Source: JBNKWA01 sp050299555
GTDB taxonomy: Bacteria > Pseudomonadota > Alphaproteobacteria > Rhodobacterales > Rhodobacteraceae
Assembly (NCBI GenBank): GCA_050299555.1
Contig: JBNKWA010000013.1
Span: forward strand, 1-27,619
Direction: 5' to 3'
DNA: 27,619 nucleotides
Positions 21,775 to 27,619 of this stretch are shown one piece after another. Every line of letters begins with the position of its first letter. Positions within the stretch are counted from its first letter, which is position 1. A model generated the notes under the pieces. The model saw nothing but the letters and a program-made list of their open reading frames with translations, was not told the origin of the DNA and did not search any database. The position numbers and the translations under genes were made by a program.

Positions 21775-23424
21775 CTAGGCGCCGCCGCCAGGCGGCATGT
21801 TCGCAATCCCCTGCCGGTCGATCTTTCCGGTGCCGGTCTTGGGAAGGCCGGCGACGTACTCCATCAGCCGTGGCGCCTTGTGCGGCGCAAGCTGCGCCTT
21901 CACGTGCTCGCGCAGCCTTGCGGTCTGCGCCTCGCCTGCCGCCACGCCGGGTACCAGGCAGATCACCGCCCGCAGCGCCATCCGCCGGTCCGGCATCTGG
22001 TGCGCCAGCACCGCGCATTCATGCACGTCCCCATGCTCGTTCAGGCAACGCTCCACCTCCAGCGGCCAGACCCACTGGCCGGACACCTTGATCAGGTCGT
22101 CGGCGCGGCCCAGGAAATAGAAATACCCGTCGCGCTCCACGAACCGGTCGCCGGTGTGGATCCAGTCGCCGCGCATCGTCTCGGCGGTCTTGTCCGGCCG
22201 GTTCCAGTAGGTCGGCGCCGAGGAATGGCCGCGCACAAGCATTACCCCTTCCTCGCCCGGTGCGGCGGTCCTGCCCTCGGGGGTCTCGAGGCGGATCTCG
22301 TAACCCGGAACCCGGGCGCCGGCCGCGCCGATGCGATGATCGTCAAGCCTGTTGGACAGGTACACATGCAGCATTTCCGTCGACCCCAGGCCCTCGGTGG
22401 GCCCGTGCCCGACCAGCCGTTTCCAGGCCGCGTAGACGTCCTCCGACAGGATCTCGGCCGCCGACATCGACTGGCGGATCGAGGACAGATCGCGCGCCGC
22501 GATGCCGTCTGTCCTGGCCAGCGCGGTGAACAGCGTCGGCAGGCCGAAGAACACCGTCGGGCGATAGGTCTCCACCGCATCGAGGACGGTCTCGGGGCGT
22601 GGCTGCCCAGGCACCAGAAGCGTGGTCGCGCCGCACGAGAACGGAAAGATCACCGCGTTGCCGAAGCCATAGGCGAAATAGCACTTGGGCACCGAATAAC
22701 AGATGTCCCGCGCGGTCAGCTTCAGCACGTGCGCGCCGAAGCTCTGCTGCACATAGGCCATGTCATGGTGCAGATGGACGATGCCCTTGGGCCGCCCGGT
22801 AGAGCCCGAGGAATACATCCAGAACGCCATGTCGTCGGGGCCGGTCTCGGCACAGGCCAGCTCCCCGGGCAGCCCGTCGAGGAAGGCGGCGGCCGATTGC
22901 ACGCCGTCCCCCTCGGCCGCGCCATTGGCGATGACGGTCCTTTCCAGCCGGGTCCCCGCCACCGTGGCGCCGCTGAAGAGCGAGGCAAAGGCGGCATCCA
23001 CCACCGCCACCCGGGCCCCGGAATCGGTCAGGAAATAGGTCAGCACATCCGGTCTGGTCTGGATGTTCAGCAGCACCGGCACCAGGCCCGCGCGCACCGC
23101 TCCGAAAAAGGCCGCCGGAAAGACCGGCGTGTCGTCGAGGAAGAACGCGATCCGCTCGCCCCGCGTCAGCCCCGCCGCGACAAAGGCATTGCCCCAGCGG
23201 GCGGCCTCGGCGGTCAGCGCGGCATAGGTCAGGCGCCCGCCCGGCCCGATCACCGCGTCGCGGTCCGGATTGCGGGCCAGGTTCTGCCACAGGATGTCCG
23301 AGCAGTTCCGATGCTGCGCCCGCCGAAATCCGATCTCCAGCGCCGCCGGAACGTCATCGGCCACCGGGTCGATGATTTCGGACGCCCCCGCGCGGGCGGA
23401 CATGTCAGCCAGGTTCACCGTCAT
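21775..23424 (-). CDS. Benzoate-CoA ligase family enzyme (hydroxybenzoate-CoA ligase)
   Basis: A 549-aa acyl/aryl-CoA synthetase of the ANL superfamily. The motifs in order are FWMYSSGSTGRPKGIVH (ATP-binding loop, ~201-217), CYFAYGFGNAVIFPFSCGA (aryl-substrate region typical of benzoate-CoA ligases, ~248-266), EGLGSTEMLHVY (~344-355), WIHTGD (~421-426), RADDLIKVSGQWVWPLEVE (~440-458) and PKTGTGKIDR with the catalytic lysine at 534. It activates an aromatic acid with ATP and CoA. In this context the likely substrate is salicylate, 3-hydroxybenzoate or a related acid; the sequence does not decide. The start at 23424 was taken although its ribosome binding site is close; ATG at 23403 is an alternative. 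It begins 30 bases after the monooxygenase stop. Confidence 0.85.
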   Translation of the reverse strand: MTVNLADMSARAGASEIIDPVADDVPAALEIGFRRAQHRNCSDILWQNLARNPDRDAVIGPGGRLTYAALTAEAARWGNAFVAAGLTRGERIAFFLDDTPVFPAAFFGAVRAGLVPVLLNIQTRPDVLTYFLTDSGARVAVVDAAFASLFSGATVAGTRLERTVIANGAAEGDGVQSAAAFLDGLPGELACAETGPDDMAFWMYSSGSTGRPKGIVHLHHDMAYVQQSFGAHVLKLTARDICYSVPKCYFAYGFGNAVIFPFSCGATTLLVPGQPRPETVLDAVETYRPTVFFGLPTLFTALARTDGIAARDLSSIRQSMSAAEILSEDVYAAWKRLVGHGPTEGLGSTEMLHVYLSNRLDDHRIGAAGARVPGYEIRLETPEGRTAAPGEEGVMLVRGHSSAPTYWNRPDKTAETMRGDWIHTGDRFVERDGYFYFLGRADDLIKVSGQWVWPLEVERCLNEHGDVHECAVLAHQMPDRRMALRAVICLVPGVAAGEAQTARLREHVKAQLAPHKAPRLMEYVAGLPKTGTGKIDRQGIANMPPGGGA

Positions 23425-23454
23425 CTCCCCGATCCGTTCCCGTTGCCCCCGACC

Positions 23455-24600
23455 TCAGCCCGCCATCGCCGCCCGGTGGCGGGCATGGGCGGCCGCGAAT
23501 TGCGGGGCGATCTGCCGCAGCCGCTCATCGGTCAGGCGGCCCGAGCGCATGAGGTAGTCATGGGCGAATTCCATCGGCTCAAGCCGCATCTTGTCGCCGA
23601 ACGTCTCGTACCAGCGCGCCGAGGTATTGGCCGCGTCGACAATCTTGCGCGCGATCGGTGGCCGCTGGTCCTGATAGGCGGCCAGCGCCGCGTCCGTGTC
23701 GCGGTGCTCGGCCAGTGCCCGCACCAGGGCGATGGCATCCTCCATGGCCAGCCGGGTTCCCGACCCGATCGAGAAATGCGCCGTGTGGGCGGCATCGCCC
23801 AGAAGCACATGCCGCCCGGCCACCCAGTTTTCGCACCACAGCCGCGGAAACCGCCGCCACATCGACCGGTTGGTGATCAGCGCGCTGCCCTGCAGGACGT
23901 CGCCGAACAGCGCCGAGCAGACCCGCGCGCTTTCCGCCTCGTCCATGGTGTCGAACCCATGCGCCTTGTAGGTGGCATCCTCGCATTCGACGATGAAGGT
24001 GCTGCGGTCCGGCGCGAACCGGTAGTGATGGGCATTCATCGGCCCCTTGTCGGTCTCGATGAAGGTCTGGGTCAGCGTATCGAACGGAACCGTGGCGCCG
24101 AACCAGGCGAAATGGTTGTCGAAATGGTCCAGCCGCGGCCTGAACCGTGCCGCCAGCGACTGCCGCACCAGCGAATTCAGCCCGTCGGCGCCGACCACCA
24201 GATCCGCCTCCAGCGCCTCCGGCCGGTCGATCCGGGTTGCGAACCGGATCGGCACGTCCAGCGCCCGCGCCCGGTCCTTCAGCACCTCGATCAACTCCAG
24301 CCGCCCGATGGCGGTGAACCCGACGCCATCCAGGGTCACCGACCCCGATGGCAGGTTCAGGGTCATGTTCTCCCACTGCTCCATCAGCGGCGTGATCAGC
24401 TCATGGGTCTCGGGATCGTCCGCCTTCAGGAACGCCAGCGCCCGGTCCGAGAAGACGACCCCAAAGCCGAAGGTGGCGCCCTCGGGGTTCTGCTCGGTCA
24501 CCCGCACGCGAACGTCCGGCAGCAGCCTGCGGATCAGAATCGCGGTGTAGAGCCCCCCGGGGCCGCCTCCCAGGATTTCCACGCTCGCAGGTCCGGACAT
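23455..24600 (-). CDS. FAD-dependent monooxygenase, SdgC-like aryl-CoA hydroxylase
   Basis: A 381-aa flavoprotein monooxygenase. The FAD motif is ILGGGPGGLYTA (9-20), followed by E36. GFGVVFSDRAL (45-55) and VVGADGLNS (135-143) follow, with LLGDAAHTAHFSIGSGTRLA (266-285) as the second FAD region. FGFGVVFSD and AHTAHFSIGSGT are characteristic of salicylyl-CoA 5-hydroxylase and of the N-terminal half of 2-aminobenzoyl-CoA monooxygenase/reductase. Here only the monooxygenase half is present; no C-terminal old-yellow-enzyme domain is fused. Inferred reaction: NAD(P)H- and O2-dependent hydroxylation of a hydroxybenzoyl-CoA to gentisyl-CoA. GGGAGGAG precedes the ATG. It is the first gene of the operon, facing the IclR regulator. 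Confidence 0.82.
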   Translation of the reverse strand: MSGPASVEILGGGPGGLYTAILIRRLLPDVRVRVTEQNPEGATFGFGVVFSDRALAFLKADDPETHELITPLMEQWENMTLNLPSGSVTLDGVGFTAIGRLELIEVLKDRARALDVPIRFATRIDRPEALEADLVVGADGLNSLVRQSLAARFRPRLDHFDNHFAWFGATVPFDTLTQTFIETDKGPMNAHHYRFAPDRSTFIVECEDATYKAHGFDTMDEAESARVCSALFGDVLQGSALITNRSMWRRFPRLWCENWVAGRHVLLGDAAHTAHFSIGSGTRLAMEDAIALVRALAEHRDTDAALAAYQDQRPPIARKIVDAANTSARWYETFGDKMRLEPMEFAHDYLMRSGRLTDERLRQIAPQFAAAHARHRAAMAG

Positions 24601-24821
24601 GTCTCCTCCCGATGCCTCTGGACACTGACGTTACCCAATGATTACGAATAGTACAAATGATTTTCCAATATGGAATTCAGCGCGCACCGAAAGCCGGGGC
24701 CGGCAACGCCGCCGGGCCGGAACCCGCGGCGCCAGGAAGTCGCCGCGTTTGCCTGCGCGCCGAACATGGTATTGCTGTCAGGCGATCTCTTGGCGCTCGG
24801 CCCCAGAACCGGAGGAATGTC
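24601..24821. promoter_or_regulatory. Divergent promoter/operator region between operon and IclR gene
   Basis: An AT-rich island (about 24628-24678) stands out in GC-rich DNA. It contains AATGATT twice as a direct repeat, at 24637 and 24656, which puts the copies 19 bp apart, and TTCCAATATGGAA (about 24663-24675), an inverted repeat with 4-bp TTCC/GGAA arms. On the minus strand TTGGAA and TAATCA lie about 18 bases apart and are a weak promoter candidate for the operon. IclR proteins usually bind palindromes near their own divergent promoters. The rest, about 24680-24810, shows no gene I can support. Confidence 0.5.
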
Positions 24822-25634
24822 ATGGCTGAAGAAGGCGGTCACGGGCTCAAGTCGCTGGATGCGGCGTTCGGCGTTCTGGCCTTTCTGGCCCGCGCCAACG
24901 GCCCGCTCCCGCTGTCCGACATCGCCCGCGGTTGCGGCATGCCGCCCAGCAAGATGCACCGCTACCTGGCCTCGTTCGTCAATGCCGGGCTGGCCAGGCA
25001 GGCGGGGCGGTCCGGGCGCTACGACCTGGGGCCGGCCGCGCTGCAGCTCGGGCTCGCCGCGCTGGCCAGGCACGACTTCGTCAACAACGCCGCCGACGGG
25101 CTGGACGAGCTGGCCGCCGACACCGAAATGACCGTGCTGCTCTCGGTCTGGGCCAATGACGGGGCGACGGTGGTGCGCTGGGAACGCGGCGCGACGCCCA
25201 CAGTGACGTCCATGGGCCTCGGCACGACGCTGCCGCTGCTCAACTCGGCCACCGGGCGGGTGTTCCTGGCCTGGGCGCCCCGGGCCGCGATCCGGACCGC
25301 CCGCGACTTCGAGTTGCGCCGGGCGGCCCGCAATCCGGCGCTGATTCCCGACATGACGCCCAGCAAGGCCAGCGTCGACGACCTGGTAGACGCCATCCGG
25401 GCCCGCGGTTTCGCCTCGGTGGACGGGCAGTTCATTCCCGGCCTCGTCGCCGCGGCGGCGCCAATCCTCGACTGGCAGCACGAGGCCCAGGCCGCGGTGA
25501 CGCTGGTGGGCGTCGACCCCGCCGCCATCGCGGCGGATGCACCGGCGATCGCAAGCCTGCTGGCGTTTTGCGCCCGGCGATCCGTGGTCAGGGACGCGGC
25601 CCGGGGCGAAGCCCGGATCGCAGGGGCAACCTGA
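24822..25634 (+). CDS. IclR-family transcriptional regulator
   Basis: A 270-aa regulator. The N-terminal winged helix-turn-helix (about 6-70) reads LKSLDAAFGVLAFLARANGP, DIARGCGMPPSKMHRYLASF, GRYDLGPAALQLG. The IclR effector-binding domain follows (about 75-255), with MTVLLSVWANDGATVVRWE, LGTTLPLLNSATGRVFLAW and a region near FASVDGQFIPGLVAAAAPI. The start at 24822 follows GGAGGA with 6-base spacing; an overlapping ATG at 24817 lies in another frame. Divergent to the seven-frame operon, it most likely controls that operon in response to an aromatic acid or CoA ester. IclR proteins in aromatic pathways act as activators or repressors; which applies here is unknown. Confidence 0.9.
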   Translation: MAEEGGHGLKSLDAAFGVLAFLARANGPLPLSDIARGCGMPPSKMHRYLASFVNAGLARQAGRSGRYDLGPAALQLGLAALARHDFVNNAADGLDELAADTEMTVLLSVWANDGATVVRWERGATPTVTSMGLGTTLPLLNSATGRVFLAWAPRAAIRTARDFELRRAARNPALIPDMTPSKASVDDLVDAIRARGFASVDGQFIPGLVAAAAPILDWQHEAQAAVTLVGVDPAAIAADAPAIASLLAFCARRSVVRDAARGEARIAGAT

Positions 25635-25752
25635 TCCCGGGGGCCCGCTTGAACCTGGCCCGCTATTGGTGGCTGTCCCCGGTGGCCAGGTGGCCAGCGG
25701 CGGACCCTGGGGTGCCGAGACGATTGGGTTCGCGCCCGGGCGCTGGGGGGCG

Positions 25753-25770
25753 CCCCCCCCCCCCCCCCCC
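25753..25770. repeat. Homopolymer of 18 C in intergenic spacer
   Basis: The stretch reads GGGGGG, CG, then 18 consecutive C. It lies 118 bases after the IclR stop and about 205 bases before the substrate-binding protein gene. The G6 block (25745-25750) can fold back onto the C-run. Its length may vary between cells, or it may be a sequencing uncertainty. Confidence 0.9.
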
Positions 25771-25773
25771 GCG

Positions 25774-25793
25774 CGCCGGGCCGCGACCCGGCG
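25774..25793 (+). terminator. Possible terminator hairpin downstream of the IclR gene
   Basis: CGCCGGG (25774-25780) pairs perfectly with CCCGGCG (25787-25793) around a 6-base loop. Only TTG follows, so termination is uncertain. Apart from this hairpin, the C-run and the palindrome at 25875, the 341-base spacer 25635-25975 shows no gene. Confidence 0.35.
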
Positions 25794-25874
25794 TTGCGCC
25801 CCATCCGGCCGCGGTTCGATCTCACGGTCTGTGCCTGGCCCGGCCGGCCAGCCCGCAGTAGTTCGGCCCGCTCT

Positions 25875-25900
25875 TTTTTGATTGTTAGGTCAATCAAAAA
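25875..25900. promoter_or_regulatory. Perfect 26-bp palindrome, likely operator upstream of the ABC gene
   Basis: TTTTTGATTG (25875-25884) and CAATCAAAAA (25891-25900) are perfect inverted repeats separated by TTAGGT. The block is strongly AT-rich against its surroundings and lies 75 bases before the substrate-binding protein start codon, where a promoter would be expected. It looks like the binding site of a dimeric repressor or activator such as a GntR- or IclR-type protein. It could also fold in RNA, but the A/T stem lacks GC pairs and makes a poor terminator. Confidence 0.55.
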
Positions 25901-25975
25901 TCTGCCAAGCTCCGCCCGTCCGCGCGCCTCTCGGCGCGTGGCAAGAAAAACCAACGCACCAGCCGGGAGACCAAG

Positions 25976-27547
25976 ATGACCGCAAACCCAACCAGCCGCC
26001 AGCGCGCCATGAACCGGCGCGGCGTCCTCAAGGGCGCCACCGCGCTCGGCGCCGCCGGGCTGTTGCTGCCGGCGTCCTACCGGATGGCGGCGGCGCAGCC
26101 CAAGAAGGGCGGCACCTTCCGCGTCGGCATCGCCGCCGGCAACACCTCGGACACCCTCGACCCCGGGACCTGGTCGCATGTCTTCACCCAGGTCATGGGC
26201 ACCGCGATGAACGGCTACCTGACCGAAGTGGCCTCCGACGGCTCGGTCGTCGGCGAGGTCGCCGAAAGCTGGGAGGCCTCGGAGGGCGCCGATGTCTGGA
26301 CGCTGAAGATCCGTCCGGGCGTCGAGTTCCACAGCGGCAAGACCGTCACCGCCGAGGACGTGGTCGCCTCGATCAACTACCACCGCGGCGAGGACGCGAC
26401 CTCCGCCGCCAAGCCCATCGTCGCGCCGATCACCGAGATCACCGCCGAGGGCGACACCGTCGTGTTCACCCTGGAAAGCGGCAACGCCGATTTCCCCTTC
26501 CTGGTGAGCGACTACCACCTGGCCATCAAGCCCTCGGTCGACGGCAAGATCGACCCCACCTCCGCCGATGGCTGCGGCCCCTACAAGCTCGAGAACTTCC
26601 AGCCCGGCATCCAGGTCGAGCTCAGCCGGCACCCCAACTACTGGAAGAGCGACCGCGCCCATTTCGACGCCGTCGCGCTCCTCACCCTGCTTGACCCCGC
26701 GGCGCGCCAGGCGGCGCTGATGACCGGCCAGGTGGACATCATCGACCAGGTCGACCTCAAGACCGTGGCGCTCCTCGACCGCGCCCCCAATGTCGAGGTG
26801 CTCGCCACCACCGGGACCCAGCACTACACCTTCGCCATGGACACAAGGGCGGCGCCGTTCAGCGACAACAACGTCCGCCTGGCGCTGAAGCACGGGGTCA
26901 ACCGGCAGGAGATCGTCGACAAGATCCTCTTCGGCTATGGCGAGATCGGCAACGACCACCCCATCGGACGGTCGAACCGTTACTACGCCGCGGATCTGGA
27001 GCAGAACGACTACGATCCCGACAAGGCGGCGCACTACCTCAAGGAGGCCGGGCTCGACAGCCTCGAGGTATCGCTGTCGGCGGCCGATGCGGCCTTTGGC
27101 GGAGCCGTCGATGCGGCGGTGCTGTACGCCGAGGCCGCCAAGCCGGGCGGCATCTCGATCAAGGTCGTGCGCGAGGCCAATGACGGCTACTGGTCCAGCG
27201 TCTGGATGAAGAAGCCGTTCTGCGCCGTCTACTGGGGCGGTCGGCCGACCGAGGACTGGATGTTCTCGCTCACCTATGCCACCGGCGCGCCCTGGAACGA
27301 CACCTTCTGGTCGAACGAGAAGTTCGACTCGCTGCTGCTGGAGGCGCGGTCCGAACTCGACGAGGCCAAACGGGCCGAGATGTACCGCACCATGCAGGAC
27401 ATCCTGCGCACCGAGGGCGGCGCGGTGGTGCCGGTCTTCGCCAGCTACGTGATGGCCCATACCGACAAGCTCGCCCATCCCGAGGTGGTCGGCGCCAACT
27501 GGACGCTGGACGGCTTCCGCGCCATCGAACGGTGGTGGTTCGCCTGA
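25976..27547 (+). CDS. ABC transporter substrate-binding protein, peptide/nickel class (SBP_bac_5)
   Basis: A 523-aa periplasmic binding protein. Residues 12-40 form a Tat-type signal: MNRRGVLKGATALGAAGLLL with the twin arginines, cleaved after an AAA-Q region. The mature part has the peptide-class signatures: KGGTFRVGI, VGEVAESWEASEGADVWTLK, IRPGVEFHSGKTVTAEDVV, GCGPYKLENFQPG, ELSRHPNYWK and VRLALKHGVNRQEIV. Such proteins bind peptides, nickel, sugars or opines and deliver them to a DppBC-type permease, which would lie past the window end. GGGAG precedes the ATG at 25976; the internal ATG at 26009 could also serve. The ligand is unknown. The position next to an aromatic operon is suggestive but is not evidence that it binds aromatics. 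Confidence 0.9.
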   Translation: MTANPTSRQRAMNRRGVLKGATALGAAGLLLPASYRMAAAQPKKGGTFRVGIAAGNTSDTLDPGTWSHVFTQVMGTAMNGYLTEVASDGSVVGEVAESWEASEGADVWTLKIRPGVEFHSGKTVTAEDVVASINYHRGEDATSAAKPIVAPITEITAEGDTVVFTLESGNADFPFLVSDYHLAIKPSVDGKIDPTSADGCGPYKLENFQPGIQVELSRHPNYWKSDRAHFDAVALLTLLDPAARQAALMTGQVDIIDQVDLKTVALLDRAPNVEVLATTGTQHYTFAMDTRAAPFSDNNVRLALKHGVNRQEIVDKILFGYGEIGNDHPIGRSNRYYAADLEQNDYDPDKAAHYLKEAGLDSLEVSLSAADAAFGGAVDAAVLYAEAAKPGGISIKVVREANDGYWSSVWMKKPFCAVYWGGRPTEDWMFSLTYATGAPWNDTFWSNEKFDSLLLEARSELDEAKRAEMYRTMQDILRTEGGAVVPVFASYVMAHTDKLAHPEVVGANWTLDGFRAIERWWFA

Positions 27548-27557
27548 TCGGTTACGT

Positions 27558-27581
27558 TGCCGGGGGGCCTGCCTCCCGGCA
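27558..27581 (+). terminator. Hairpin after the substrate-binding protein gene
   Basis: TGCCGGGGGG (27558-27567) pairs with CCTCCCGGCA (27572-27581) with one G-T pair and a CCTG loop, 10 bases after the stop codon. No T-run follows. Hairpins here often stabilise the binding-protein message or weaken read-through into the permease genes. Confidence 0.5.
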
Positions 27582-27592
27582 CACCCGCCCCC

Positions 27593-27619
27593 TAGAGCGA
27601 AACCGGATCAGATTGAACC
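27593..27619. repeat. Possible left arm of an intergenic palindromic repeat (cut by window end)
   Basis: The last bases read TAGAGCGAAACCGGATC, then AGATTGAACC. This resembles the half-site of long palindromic intergenic elements seen in some alphaproteobacteria, which begin with an AGAGCG-type block and mirror around GAACC. The matching arm would lie outside the window, so the call is tentative. Confidence 0.3.

Noticed and set aside
21880..24651. 923-codon plus-strand frame across the CoA ligase and monooxygenase genes
   Set aside because: It lies opposite two genes with full sets of catalytic motifs, and its own translation is rich in Arg/Gly/His/Pro with no motifs.
25741..25793. CRISPR or iteron-like repeat around the C-run
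   Set aside because: There are no repeated units with spacers; only a homopolymer and simple GC hairpins.

Overview
The window is high-GC chromosomal DNA from an alphaproteobacterium, probably Rhodobacterales or a nearby order. The tuf/tRNA-Trp/secE-nusG-rplKAJL-rpoBC order, a 64-aa SecE, a 1378-aa RpoB, a 1401-aa RpoC and a GTG start for rplJ all fit that class. I cannot name the species from sequence alone.

Region 1 (1-3776): the 3' end of tuf and its terminator; a GFA-family zinc protein; an OmpA-family envelope protein with a very long Glu/Ala/Pro-rich repeat region; a DUF533/TerB-like protein; and tRNA-Trp(CCA). Region 2 (3777-6169): a group of accessory genes between tRNA-Trp and secE. 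It holds a secreted protein with a VPLPA-CTERM-like sorting tail on the minus strand, in locally AT-richer DNA; a small two-helix membrane protein; a short DksA/TraR zinc-finger protein; and a DHRS6-like short-chain dehydrogenase. The tuf-trpT-secE linkage common in proteobacteria is therefore interrupted on both sides of the tRNA.

Region 3 (6170-18250): the core translation/transcription cluster secE-nusG-rplK-rplA-rplJ-rplL-rpoB-rpoC, all intact. It has structured RNA leaders before rplK and rplJ, hairpin attenuator candidates in the secE-nusG and rplL-rpoB gaps, and a strong terminator after rpoC.

Region 4 (18334-25634): a tight seven-frame minus-strand operon, read from 24600 to 18407, with a divergent IclR regulator. 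Its products are an SdgC-like FAD monooxygenase, a benzoate-CoA-ligase-family enzyme, fumarylpyruvate hydrolase, an internally deleted alpha/beta-hydrolase remnant, a NagL-type maleylpyruvate isomerase, gentisate 1,2-dioxygenase and an MDMPI-like protein. The inferred pathway is: hydroxybenzoate (salicylate or 3-hydroxybenzoate) to its aryl-CoA, then ring hydroxylation to gentisyl-CoA, then gentisate, maleylpyruvate, fumarylpyruvate, and finally fumarate plus pyruvate. No intact thioesterase is visible. Two parts of the operon are odd: the hydrolase has lost its middle, including the nucleophile region, and the MDMPI-like protein has lost all three zinc ligands known from the mycothiol-dependent enzyme.

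Region 5 (25635-27619): a spacer with an 18-C homopolymer and a perfect AT-rich 26-bp palindrome, then a Tat-exported, peptide-class ABC substrate-binding protein. The window ends inside what may be the left arm of an intergenic palindromic repeat.
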